Shown piece by piece: positions 17,289-24,729 of a stretch of 53,308 nt of DNA. The notes beneath the pieces are model-generated. The model was given only the letters and a program-made list of their open reading frames with translations. It did no database searches and had not been told where the DNA came from. The position numbers and the translations under genes are program-made. Origin of the DNA: Verrucomicrobiota bacterium (GTDB lineage: Bacteria; Verrucomicrobiota; Verrucomicrobiia; Chthoniobacterales; Terrimicrobiaceae); NCBI GenBank assembly GCA_026398255.1, contig JAPLTG010000043.1, positions 1-53,308 on the forward strand. Reading direction: 5' to 3'. The first letter of the stretch is position 1. Each line of letters starts with the position of its first letter.

Positions 17289-18025
17289 TCAGTTTTCAGG
17301 TGTGAGTCGAGTTTTCCAAATCTCAACCAGCGGAGACCAGTTGGCGTGGTCGGCTGCTTCCAGGGCAGAGAAATATTTTTGCCTCGCAGTTTCAGATTCG
17401 GGAGCAAGCTCCAACTCGGGGAGGTCAAGACGTCGGAGAAGTTCAAGAAGGAATAGGCGAATCGTCCGGCCATTGAAGTCAGCGAATGGATGAATGGTCA
17501 AAAACCGCCCTTCAGCAAACGCTAGGAACTCCAAGGTGAGATCACCTATCCGAGAACTGGCCTCCTGCCACCGAGCGGCAAGATCAGCTCCATAGTCGCG
17601 CATGAGCACAGGCACCTGTGGTGGTTTGGGCGGCTCAAGGTTACCGACACGCACATCAATCGTTCGCCATTTTCCTGCCCAGTCGGGAACGATATCCACA
17701 GAAATGAGGCGATGAATCTCGGTGCAAAGATTTTCATCAAGGGGGTGGTTCGAGAAATCCCCACGATAGATGCGGGATTCAACGACGAGAACTTGCTCGG
17801 CCAGGAGTGGCGCTACCTCGGAGTAGGAAAGGATGCCCCGCGTTGTTTCAATAAAACGGGTGGCTCGATCCGGTCGAGTATCCCTTGAAGGAGGCTGATC
17901 TCCACTGGCTCTCTCTCGAAGGCCATGCTCTGGGCCACATCGCGAGGAATCGCCTTCCAGCGACGGAGAAGTTTCTCTTCGGCTGGAAGCTGCCTCCATC
18001 TCTCGATGTTTTCGATCCAAGTCAT
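17289..18025 (-). CDS. Fic-domain protein, frameshifted or overlapping antitoxin-toxin pair
   Basis: The C-terminal ~190 residues are a Fic domain with the catalytic loop HPFADFNGRTIR, the histidine loop that transfers AMP or a similar group to a hydroxyl. The natural-looking N-terminus (MTWIENIERWRQLPAEEKL, from 18025) is in a different frame and stops at 17813; the Fic frame upstream of there reads as non-protein. No ATG, GTG or TTG start is visible in the Fic frame after the overlap. So either a one-base indel near 17850 broke one gene, or a 70-residue upstream protein overlaps the toxin. The upstream frame holds SMAFERE, near the (S/T)xxxE(G/N) inhibitory motif of Fic antitoxins. The gene is absent from the duplicated cassette on the right. 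Confidence 0.7.
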
Positions 18026-18057
18026 CGGTCATAGGTTAGAGCGCGGAGAGCAAAGGT

Positions 18058-18306
18058 TCAAGCGGGGAAGAGCCATCGACTGACGGCGAGTGTGGCAGGG
18101 ATGGCAACTAGGAGAACAAGGCAACCAGCACCGGATTTGCGATAGCCGATACCAGTGCCGGGAATGCTGAAGCTGGTGTATTTGCGGCCTCGGGAGGTGG
18201 TGCCAACACGGAATCCACGGCCACCCACGGAATAGCCAACGCCAGACTTACTCAGATTCACTCGGAACGGTCCGAGGTTCACGGATTTTCGATAGTAGAA
18301 GCCCAT
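18058..18306 (-). CDS. DUF4236 protein (left copy)
   Basis: The 82-residue protein starts MGFYYRKSVNLGPFRVNL and has the DUF4236 glycine-rich core (SKSGVGYSVGGRGFRVG, then SFSIPGTGIGYR), followed by a hydrophobic C-terminal segment (CLVLLVAIPATLAVSRW) that probably spans or docks to the membrane. Function of the family is unknown. Its first ~70 residues are identical to those of 28548-28793, and the ~95 bp before it are also conserved in both copies. Confidence 0.88.
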   Translation of the reverse strand: MGFYYRKSVNLGPFRVNLSKSGVGYSVGGRGFRVGTTSRGRKYTSFSIPGTGIGYRKSGAGCLVLLVAIPATLAVSRWLFPA

Positions 18307-18401
18307 CAGATCTGAGGGAAAGTGGTGTGGAGGGAAGCATCGGGCATGGCGGCTAGTTCAGCTTTTTCGATGGCTGTGGGCAATTGGAAACCCAAAGAAT
18401 T

Positions 18402-18686
18402 TCACTCGTCATCTGCGCACAAAATCGGAGGCTTTGTCGCATAGGGGTTGTTTGGACTGATCGGGCTATAGGGGCTGCCGTATTGGCTGTAGGGATTGTT
18501 GATACTTGTCGGCGAATACGGACTGCCATACCTGCCGTAGGGGTTTGAGACGGAATCGGGATCGTAGGGATTCGCGCTGAGTCTTCCAAGATACTCGCCA
18601 TCGTCATCGCAAGACTGCGCGAAGGCGCTTGGGCATTGAATCGGCAAGGCAATGGCTGCCGCGAGAAGGATGAGTTTTGATTTCAT
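18402..18686 (-). CDS. Secreted NPY-repeat protein, short form
   Basis: The 94-residue product has a Sec signal peptide (MKSKLILLAAAIALPIQC..AFA, cleavage after AFAQ-like) and then short repeats built on NPYGRYGSPYSP and NNPYSQYGSPYSP, ending CADDE. It equals the 158-residue protein at 27976-28452 with about 64 residues missing between two internal copies of G-(E/Q)-YLGRLSANP, a deletion expected from recombination between those repeats. It is exported, so it does not obviously belong with cytoplasmic restriction enzymes. Its leader is A/C-rich (AACCAACC just before ATG). Function unknown. Confidence 0.82.
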   Translation of the reverse strand: MKSKLILLAAAIALPIQCPSAFAQSCDDDGEYLGRLSANPYDPDSVSNPYGRYGSPYSPTSINNPYSQYGSPYSPISPNNPYATKPPILCADDE

Positions 18687-18752
18687 GGTTGGTTATAGGT
18701 TTTAGATTTCGAGTTTTTGAGAGGGTATTTTTTTATCTGTCCGAGGAGGCGC

Positions 18753-19217
18753 TCATTTCGGACCTTTCCATGAGCCACGCTTGCCAGGATCGATCGGGAG
18801 CATCATCTGAATCGGCGGAGGTCTGTCGTCGGCATCCTCTTCAAGGAATACCAAGCGCTCAGGGGCTGACTCTGGATTGAGAAAGAGCGAAATCTCCCAA
18901 CCCTCGCGTGGCAGAAGCGTTTCGCCGAAACGGATGCTGTGTGGGGTCACCTCGATTTCGATTTCATCGTGGTGCCGCTTGTCCTTGCTGTAGGCGAGCA
19001 AGAGTTGGCGCAGTTTAAAATGCCGTAAAAAGGACACGCCGGGTCTCTGGACTGCTGCCTCGCACTGCGCCACCTCGCCATTACAGCTGACTGACAGCAA
19101 GCTGCCCTCGGCATGGAGTCGCACAAGACCTTCGCGTTTTTTCTTAGGTGCGGAGCTATCCGTTGTAACGATGGCAAGAAGGCGGACCAGACGGGCGCGG
19201 TGGACTAGAAATTTCAT
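18753..19217 (-). CDS. Hypothetical protein, possibly sliding-clamp-like
   Basis: The 154-residue protein starts MKFLVHRARLVRLL. The pattern LLSVSCNGEVAQCEAAVQRPG followed by FKLRQLLLAYS and IEIEVTPHSIRFG resembles one beta-clamp-type domain, in which strands alternate with a helix that lines DNA. The similarity is by eye only and weak. It starts 4 bp after the preceding gene and so is part of the operon. The right-hand cassette has no copy, so it counts as variable cargo. Confidence 0.6.
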   Translation of the reverse strand: MKFLVHRARLVRLLAIVTTDSSAPKKKREGLVRLHAEGSLLSVSCNGEVAQCEAAVQRPGVSFLRHFKLRQLLLAYSKDKRHHDEIEIEVTPHSIRFGETLLPREGWEISLFLNPESAPERLVFLEEDADDRPPPIQMMLPIDPGKRGSWKGPK

Positions 19218-19221
19218 AAGC

Positions 19222-19524
19222 TCAATCGTAGATAAGATCAGTGTTCATCTGGTTTGGCGGATACCAGACGATGCCGTGTTCGGATTTGAGAATATGTTCC
19301 ATCCGGGACCAGACATCGTGGCATCGACCCATTCCGGCGACCATCGACTCCCTTTCGGCACGACGCTCGACCTCGCGCACGATCGGGCGAATCCGGGGAA
19401 TGTCTTCGATGGGATCGTGGAGTTCGGCATGTGGGTTGCGAGCTCGCTGGGTGAGCTTGGCTTTTTCAATGCGACGCAGAAGTTCCTGATCGCGGATCGG
19501 ATTCCCGAAGACATCGGTTTTCAT
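19222..19524 (-). CDS. Hypothetical 100-residue protein
   Basis: Starts MKTDVFGNPIRDQELLRRIE and is highly charged and helical, with HDPIEDIPRIRPIVREVERR in the middle. There is no signal peptide, membrane segment or catalytic motif. It begins 4 bp after the stop of the 38-residue leader peptide and is followed after 4 bp by the next gene, so the three form a tightly packed start of the left operon. I do not recognise the family. Confidence 0.6.
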   Translation of the reverse strand: MKTDVFGNPIRDQELLRRIEKAKLTQRARNPHAELHDPIEDIPRIRPIVREVERRAERESMVAGMGRCHDVWSRMEHILKSEHGIVWYPPNQMNTDLIYD

Positions 19525-19528
19525 GGGA

Positions 19529-19645
19529 TCAGAACCGAAATTCGAGTTGCGATTGGGAAGACCATTGGGAGCGCTTCTGCGGGTTGATTCGATGGGCCAA
19601 TGACGACAGATAACGAAGGATTTGAGTGATCATTTCACCCGGCAT
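19529..19645 (-). CDS. Short conserved leader peptide, copy 1
   Basis: A 38-codon frame starts ATG-CCG-GGT-GAA-ATG, giving MPGEMITQILRYL and ending LEFRF. Its first codons fall inside the conserved 70-bp leader repeat. The right-hand copy encodes MSGEMITKLLSLL and the third copy MITKNPLPTL, so the frame as well as the DNA is kept. Translation may begin at the second ATG (MIT). Conservation of a short arginine-rich peptide just upstream of both operons suggests a leader peptide or a small protein; either is inference. Confidence 0.5.
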   Translation of the reverse strand: MPGEMITQILRYLSSLAHRINPQKRSQWSSQSQLEFRF

Positions 19646-19696
19646 CCTAAAACAGCTGGTAGGACATTTACGGGGGGACCAGTTTTTTTCCTGAAA
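19627..19696 (-). repeat. 70-bp leader repeat, copy 1 (inverted relative to copy 2)
   Basis: This is about 90% identical to the reverse complement of 25246-25315. It runs (minus strand) from a purine tract through GGTCCCCCCGTAAATG and TCCTACCAGCTG to the peptide start and GAAATGATCAC. It marks the left operon start and one end of the inverted duplication. Confidence 0.85.
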
Positions 19697-19942
19697 ATAA
19701 TCCCAATGGCATTTTCACGGAGAAAATCCTGCGTTATTTTACCTTCAAATTGCACCATGACCGTTAGAACTCCTATTCCCTTTGAATCCAGAACCAGCCT
19801 GCGAATCCCACTGGTTTCGGTCCGCATCCGACCGGGTCATCGAAAAGGGCAGACCCCTTGCCGTAAAATTGCCAAGCAACTGCCAAACACGAAAAAACGG
19901 GCATTTTTTATTTCCCCCCGCAACTTGCTGTTGCAGAGTAAC
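19697..19942. other. Intergenic stretch before attL
   Basis: About 250 bp between the leader repeat and attL. I see no convincing gene; a 65-codon minus-strand frame (19630-19827) overlaps the leader repeat and was not accepted. A small GCAAC/GTTGC hairpin lies close to attL. Confidence 0.5.
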
Positions 19943-19985
19943 TGCGCCCCCCGGGACTCGAACCCGGAACCAATTGATTAAGAGT
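19943..19985. repeat. attL: partial tRNA-Lys copy
   Basis: Starts TGCGCCCCCCGGGACTCGAA and ends GATTAAGAGT. It is identical over 43 bp to 45246-45288. It contains the acceptor 3' strand, T arm, variable loop and anticodon-arm 3' half, but the tRNA 5' half is absent, so it is not a functional tRNA. Confidence 0.92.
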
Positions 19986-20028
19986 TAAGCAATTGCGTGC
20001 TTCCTGATATGTGCTAATGTGACCAAAA

Positions 20029-21420
20029 ATGAACACAAAAAACAGAGGTAAAACCAAATTAACCAATGAAAAACATTCGCTTAATGCTGGGGCTGTATCC
20101 GGTCATAGCGAATCGAAGGGGCGCGGAAAAAGTGCAACGCAAGTGCAACTCAAGAAAGCCAGAGGCATTGGCAAGAACTCCGCGAACTATTGGATTACGC
20201 GCTTGGTAAAGAAGAAAAATTCCTTGGGAATTGAATCTCCCCATTGGTCAATCCAACTACAGAGCGGCGGCATGAGGCGTGGTTTTTCGACAGGAACGGG
20301 CAACAAGGAAGCCGCTGCGAAGGTTGCTGCCGGAATATACAATGACATTCTTGTGATGGGGTGGGATGCCGCCATTGCCAAGCACCGCCCTACGAATGAA
20401 CTCGAACAAGATCTTCCTGCACCCGTGGCTTCTGTGGGCGATTGGATCACTGCCGCACGGAGAGTTTCTGAGGCGAACGAATCCACCTTCACCTCCTACG
20501 CCCGCGCTCTACGAAAAATTGTTGCAGACATATTCGCCATGGATCGTTCTACAAAACGCTTTGGGCCGCGCAAGGGAGGGGCGGCGGATTACCGATCCAA
20601 GATCGACGCTACGAGTCTTGCTGTTCTGACCCTGCCTGCCGTGCAGAAGTGGCGCTTGGAATATGTGAAGCGGGCTAAGAACCCTGCAGAGGAACGCTCG
20701 CGCATGACCTCCTGCAACTCCACGATCCGGCAGGCGCGGAGCTTGTTTGCCGGGAAAATTCTCAAATTCTTGCCCGAACTTCGACTCCCCGATCCGATTC
20801 CTTTCCATGCGGTCGAGTTTTTTCCGCGCCAGTCCGCAAAATACTTCTCGCGGATCGACGCGAAGACCTTGTTGCAGGAGGCGCACCGGGAGCTTGCGAA
20901 GCGCGACTCTCCGGCATTCCTTGCCATGCTTCTCGCCTTGTCGGCGGGTCTGAGGAAGGGCGAGATTGACTCCCTGCAATGGCATCAGGTGGACTTCAGT
21001 CGCCAACTGATCCGTGTAGAATCGACCGATGCAGCGAGCCTCAAGACTGCGGACTCCCGCGATGAGGTGGCGATTGATGCGAATACGATTTCGCTTCTTC
21101 GGAGCTTTCACGCAAAAAAGACTGGGCCGTTCGTGATTGATGGAGAGGGCGCGGAAGGCGGGCCGAAGAAGTGGGGACAGAACTACCGGGCCGGGGCGGT
21201 CTTTGATCGTCTCACCGCTTGGCTCCGCAAGCACGGCGTGACCGCGAGGAAGCCTCTTCACGAGCTTCGCAAGGAACTTGGCGCGCTAGTTACAGCGGAG
21301 CACGGTATCTATGCTGCATCTCGGGTATTGAGGCATAGCAATGTTGCTACCACCGCCGCCCACTATTCGGATTTAAAAACACGGCCGGTAGTAAATGTGG
21401 GGGGATGGATTTTGGATTAA
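20029..21420 (+). CDS. int: Tyrosine recombinase / integrase
   Basis: The 463-residue protein is a phage-type integrase that exchanges strands at att sites. In the C-terminal half are the first arginine in LSAGLRKGEIDSLQW, the H-x2-R box in HELRKELGA, and RHSNVATTAAHYSDL carrying the second histidine and the nucleophilic tyrosine. The N-terminal ~130 residues are basic and look like the arm-binding domain, followed by a core-binding SAM-like domain. It starts 43 bp inside attL. Its coding region includes a 20-bp repeat (20131-20150) that also occurs 54 bp from attR and may be an arm site. It is probably responsible for the tRNA-Lys insertion. Confidence 0.93.
   Translation: MNTKNRGKTKLTNEKHSLNAGAVSGHSESKGRGKSATQVQLKKARGIGKNSANYWITRLVKKKNSLGIESPHWSIQLQSGGMRRGFSTGTGNKEAAAKVAAGIYNDILVMGWDAAIAKHRPTNELEQDLPAPVASVGDWITAARRVSEANESTFTSYARALRKIVADIFAMDRSTKRFGPRKGGAADYRSKIDATSLAVLTLPAVQKWRLEYVKRAKNPAEERSRMTSCNSTIRQARSLFAGKILKFLPELRLPDPIPFHAVEFFPRQSAKYFSRIDAKTLLQEAHRELAKRDSPAFLAMLLALSAGLRKGEIDSLQWHQVDFSRQLIRVESTDAASLKTADSRDEVAIDANTISLLRSFHAKKTGPFVIDGEGAEGGPKKWGQNYRAGAVFDRLTAWLRKHGVTARKPLHELRKELGALVTAEHGIYAASRVLRHSNVATTAAHYSDLKTRPVVNVGGWILD
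20131..20150 (+). repeat. Putative integrase arm-type site, left
   Basis: AGTGCAACGCAAGTGCAACT, itself two AGTGCAAC units 3 bp apart, lies 146 bp inside attL. The identical 20 bp occur at 45173-45192 near attR in the same orientation. Paired short repeats flanking the core sites are typical of arm-binding sites; the role is inference. Confidence 0.5.
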
Positions 21421-21536
21421 AGAAAGATTTAAAATGATGAATATTAGAAAAATAACTAATAAATCATCGGGCCTGCAGTAGCCAGAATGTCGAGGGGGTC
21501 AGAGATAAATCCAAAAAAAAATGAAATTTTTTTGAA

Positions 21537-21605
21537 CGGTGTAATAACCGTGCAGTCTAAAGCTCCGACCCCGGTGTAATAACCGCGCCGCCTTAAGTGC
21601 GGCGC
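21537..21605 (+). promoter_or_regulatory. Repeated operator-like sites and hairpin upstream of the AlpA-like gene
   Basis: CGGTGTAATAACCG occurs twice, at 21537-21550 and 21572-21585, 35 bp apart. The second copy runs into a perfect 7-bp stem GCGCCGC / GCGGCGC (21585-21605). The repeats are 39-107 bp before the AlpA-like start. They could be operators for that protein, iterons, or excisionase sites. Confidence 0.5.
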
Positions 21606-21643
21606 AGAACAAAACCAAAACCAAAAATGACAGTAACAACATT

Positions 21644-21838
21644 ATGAACCATACAAAACAACAATCAGCACAGTTGCTTTCCAGGCGGCATCTCGCCTCT
21701 CGGTGGGCAGTATCCAAAGAAACACTCAAACGCCGCGAGAGGGCTGGCAAATTACCATTCCTCAAGATCGGGAGAGACATCAGATATCGGCTTGCCGTTA
21801 TTGAACAGATCGAAGCTCAAGCAGAGGTAGCGCTATGA
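21644..21838 (+). CDS. AlpA-like / excisionase-type HTH protein
   Basis: The 64-residue protein has a MerR/AlpA-type winged helix: LLSRRHLASRWAVSKETLKRRE, then KLPFLKIGRDIRYRLAVIEQ. Such proteins activate or direct excision of integrated elements or regulate the downstream operon. Its stop overlaps the RepA-like start (ATGA), so they are co-translated. It follows the integrase by 223 bp containing repeated operator-like sites. The leader is A/C-rich (ACAAAACCAAAACC) with no Shine-Dalgarno. Confidence 0.85.
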   Translation: MNHTKQQSAQLLSRRHLASRWAVSKETLKRRERAGKLPFLKIGRDIRYRLAVIEQIEAQAEVAL

Positions 21839-23151
21839 TTAACGATAAAAATATCTCATCGGAGCAAATTGCCAGCGCTTTGAAGCAAGCGAAGAACCAA
21901 ATCAAAGTGGAGCAAAAGGCATGGGTAAAGAGCCAAGCTGCGGAAAGAGAAATTCAATCCGCACTTCAAACGCCACCACCTGAGGCCAGAAGCGTTCTGT
22001 CGTATAAGGCTGAGTTTCCTGATCCTGAGAAAACATTACTTGGTGATCGATGGCTATGCGTTGGCCAAGGAGCTCTCGCGGTCGGCCCTACCGGAATTGG
22101 CAAGTCAACCTCTTCAATGCAGCAGGATATCTGTTGGTCAATAGGCAGAGAGGCCTTTGGGATCAAACCGAGAAAGCCACTGCGTATTCTTGTCATTCAA
22201 GCTGAGAATGACAGTGGTGACCTCCACGAGATGGTCAAAGGAATCATGCTAGGCATGGGGCTATCAGAGGAGGAAGAAAGGCTATGCGGTCAAAATCTGT
22301 TCATAGCTTGTGAGCAGGAAAGAACGGGGCTGGGTTTCATTCATGGGGTGCTTCGCCCACTGATTGAAAAACATCTTCCAGAAATTGTTCGTATCGATCC
22401 GCTTATGGCTTTTGCTGGTTGTGATCTGACGCAATCTGCTGAAGCGGCCAAGTTCCTACGGCATGGAATCAACCCAATTCTCAAAAAGTTCAATTGTGCT
22501 GGAATCCTCGTTCACCATACGCCGAAGAACAATAACCGCGACACTTCCCAATACAGAGCCTCCGACTGGGCTTATGCAGGCGCTGGTAGCGCGGATATAA
22601 TAAATTGGGCGAGGGCGATGCTTGTCATCGACCCCTGCAAGGATGATGGAAAATTCTGCTTCATTGCCGCCAAACGAGGGAGCCGTGTTGGATGGAAAAA
22701 TGATTCGGGCGATGTTTTAATCAAGCGGTGGTTTAAGCACTCCTCAGGAAGCATCTGCTGGGTTGAAGCTGATTCAGAGAGTCCTCGCGCTGTTCACACC
22801 GAGGATAATCTCTACGACTTGATGCCTTTTGGGGTATGTATGCCCAAAGATGCATTTATAGAGACAGCTAAAGCGGTAGCCGGAATTCCCAAGTCTCGGG
22901 CAAATAGTCTATTATCAAAACTATTATTCAATGGAAGGCTTGTGGAAGATAAACTTCCAAGAAGCGGGACTAATCCTCAGAAGGTTATTAGACGTCCTGA
23001 AACGGCTCCGCTTCCAAACGCAATTGTGGATAAAACTCCCAAGAAGCAAACCAAGCTGGTTCGACGCAAAGCCATCGTTGTTGATGTTACTGCCAGAGAT
23101 AGCGAAGAAGCATCTTCCTATATCGAGCTTATTGAAGATAAAGCCGTTTAA
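21835..23151 (+). CDS. RepA-like AAA ATPase (replicative helicase type)
   Basis: The 438-residue protein has Walker A GPTGIGKS at residues 84-91, a strand ending ILVIQAEND (Walker B-like, with the acidic pair typical of RSF1010 RepA/RecA-fold proteins), IVRIDPLMAFAGCDL, and ILVHHTPKNN with the sensor histidine pattern. This group forms hexameric helicases that unwind plasmid or island DNA. The C-terminal ~130 residues are basic and may carry a winged helix. With the following primase it forms a replication module. Codon use is more AT-rich than the flanking defence genes. Confidence 0.85.
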   Translation: MINDKNISSEQIASALKQAKNQIKVEQKAWVKSQAAEREIQSALQTPPPEARSVLSYKAEFPDPEKTLLGDRWLCVGQGALAVGPTGIGKSTSSMQQDICWSIGREAFGIKPRKPLRILVIQAENDSGDLHEMVKGIMLGMGLSEEEERLCGQNLFIACEQERTGLGFIHGVLRPLIEKHLPEIVRIDPLMAFAGCDLTQSAEAAKFLRHGINPILKKFNCAGILVHHTPKNNNRDTSQYRASDWAYAGAGSADIINWARAMLVIDPCKDDGKFCFIAAKRGSRVGWKNDSGDVLIKRWFKHSSGSICWVEADSESPRAVHTEDNLYDLMPFGVCMPKDAFIETAKAVAGIPKSRANSLLSKLLFNGRLVEDKLPRSGTNPQKVIRRPETAPLPNAIVDKTPKKQTKLVRRKAIVVDVTARDSEEASSYIELIEDKAV

Positions 23152-23163
23152 AATGCCATGAGC

Positions 23164-23324
23164 AGAGACACCTGCGCGGAGACTTTTTCTCCCATTTTTC
23201 GAGACGGTCTTACGACCGGGCAATAGAGAAGAGACACAGACACTCCTCCCCCTTTAGGGGGAGTGGGTGGATGTCTGTCTCGCTCAGATCGGAAGTCTGT
23301 GGAAAAGCCCATGCGGGTGTCTCT
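23164..23324. other. Nested palindromic region between repA-like and primase genes (candidate origin)
   Basis: Four symmetric elements lie in ~160 bp. The outer arms are AGAGACACCTGCGC (23164) and GCGGGTGTCTCT (23313). A 5-bp hairpin CGGTC/GACCG is at 23205-23218. An inner pair is GAGACACAGACA (23231) and TGTCTGTCTC (23272). The innermost is a 7-bp stem CTCCCCC/GGGGGAG with a 4-base loop at 23246-23263. No T tract follows, so it is unlikely to be only a terminator. The position between a helicase and a primase suits an origin or primase start site. Confidence 0.5.
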
Positions 23325-23342
23325 CTCAAGCATCCCCAAATT

Positions 23343-24281
23343 ATGAATCCTGAAGACCTGTCACCTGAATCCTTGGAATTACCACCTTGTCCACCACCCG
23401 GCGGAGGCTGCCATCGCTGGATGTATCGACCCATACATCTCTTTGTAAGGGCCGGATTAGAAGACTCATTCATAGACGAATGGGTATCATATTGGCTTTC
23501 TCGCGCCCCTCAGCCGAGAGAGATTGAAAATACCATTCGCACCGTGAGATTGGAAGTCGATGGCTTAATGTTTCAAAGGCAAAGCTTTAATCGTAACATG
23601 CCACACGATGAGGCCCATATCACCTATTATACAAGAAACGGGCCGACGCAACTCGAAGATTTCATTTCTCGAAGCCCAATCAACCCGAGCGGTGTAAGTC
23701 CAGGAACGGCCCTACGCGCCCTTTTCCAGCAAAATGAGAGGACAGTCATCTTCACGCAGGAAAAAAGCCAAGGACAGCTTGTTTGGAGCCATAGCACGCC
23801 TGATGAGAAGTTAGACTCAATCGTCCGCACCAATACGGGCGGCGCTTGGTTTCTTTTGAATCCGGTGAGCGGTGAAATGCTGTGGGTCGATCGCTTGCAA
23901 AAACGAACACGACGCAGCGAGGAGAATACCACTTCTTTCCGTCACATCCTCATCGAGTCGGACTCGATGGAGATTGGCTTGTGGCTTACCATTCTTAAGC
24001 AGCTGCCGCTTCCCATCGTTTCAGTGACGCTCTCGGGAAACAAATCAGCCCATGCCATAATTCGCCTTGAGGCTACTTCAATGGATCAGTGGTTCACTGA
24101 AGCCAGAGCCGTAGCAGAAATGGTAATACCGCTTGGTGCTTGCCCTGGTGCGCTAACGGCAGTTCGCTTAACTCGACTTCCCGGCGTCATCCGCAGAGAC
24201 AATGGAAATAAGCAGAGACTGATCTGGCTAAACCCACATCCAACCCCAACATCTATAGCGCAGTTTCCAAAGAAACGATAG
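23343..24281 (+). CDS. AEP-type primase (RepB'-like) protein
   Basis: The 312-residue product (start MNPEDLSPESLE; an open frame extends 24 codons upstream through the palindromic region) has an N-terminal part with WMYRPIHLFVRAGLEDSF. Its C-terminal core resembles small bacterial archaeo-eukaryotic primases: HILIESDSMEIGLWL, ILKQLPLPIVSVTLSGNKSAHAI with the S-G-x-K-S-x-H motif, and LTRLPGVIR. It would make primers for the RepA-like helicase next door. Assignment rests on motif spacing seen by eye, not a profile. The helicase and primase pair points to autonomous replication of the excised element. Confidence 0.68.
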   Translation: MNPEDLSPESLELPPCPPPGGGCHRWMYRPIHLFVRAGLEDSFIDEWVSYWLSRAPQPREIENTIRTVRLEVDGLMFQRQSFNRNMPHDEAHITYYTRNGPTQLEDFISRSPINPSGVSPGTALRALFQQNERTVIFTQEKSQGQLVWSHSTPDEKLDSIVRTNTGGAWFLLNPVSGEMLWVDRLQKRTRRSEENTTSFRHILIESDSMEIGLWLTILKQLPLPIVSVTLSGNKSAHAIIRLEATSMDQWFTEARAVAEMVIPLGACPGALTAVRLTRLPGVIRRDNGNKQRLIWLNPHPTPTSIAQFPKKR

Positions 24282-24366
24282 GGCGGACCGTTTTGCAGAA
24301 AATTCTAACCCAACCTTATTTTCTATTTTAACTAATAAAAACACGCTAACGCTTGTCCCATAATCC

Positions 24367-24729
24367 ATGCCCAACAAACTCAAAGCTGGAACTCTTCGCG
24401 TCTCCTATGTGGAGAGCAACGCCATCAGCAGAGCCATCTCGATTCTTGCAACAGTCAAAGGAGTTTCGATCAGTTCCCTGATCCGTGAGGCTACCGAGCA
24501 ATACTTGATGCGCGAAGACCCCAAGGGAGAGATTCTCAAGGCTGCCAAGGATCTTGTGGAAGCTCAGTCTGAATCAGCGGATGAAAGAGCCAAAGAGCCT
24601 TTGAATCCTGGATCAATAGCCCAAATCGGAGCGCTGATAAAAAAAGTTGGCAAACCTGATACACTGCATGACGGCCTTAACGCTTCACAGGTGACATCCG
24701 AGCCTCCGGTTGATACCCCTCCTAACTAG
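24367..24729 (+). CDS. Ribbon-helix-helix-like protein
   Basis: The 120-residue protein opens with a short strand (LRVSYVESNAIS) and two helices (ISILATVKGVSISSLIREATEQYLM), the CopG/Arc-type ribbon-helix-helix DNA-binding pattern. The remaining ~70 residues are polar and probably disordered. It follows the primase by 85 bp and could regulate the replication module or copy number. No partner toxin is adjacent. It is followed directly by a primase-helicase relic. Confidence 0.65.
   Translation: MPNKLKAGTLRVSYVESNAISRAISILATVKGVSISSLIREATEQYLMREDPKGEILKAAKDLVEAQSESADERAKEPLNPGSIAQIGALIKKVGKPDTLHDGLNASQVTSEPPVDTPPN

Larger units (their letters stand above)
16987..19696. repeat. Left arm of inverted modular duplication
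   Basis: Read on the minus strand this block has the leader repeat and peptide, variable genes, NPY-repeat protein, DUF4236, (Fic) and the 97-residue gene, in the same order as 25246-29083 on the plus strand. Homology is at DNA level, including the intergenic DNA between the NPY-repeat and DUF4236 genes. Genes between the peptide and the NPY-repeat protein differ completely between arms. Confidence 0.85.

Noticed and set aside
19630-19827. 65-codon minus-strand frame before the left leader
   Set aside because: It runs across the leader repeat in a different frame from the conserved peptide and has no counterpart in the right arm.
19943-19985. Second tRNA-Lys gene
   Set aside because: Only the 3' part is present; the 5' half and acceptor pairing are missing. 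It is an att remnant.
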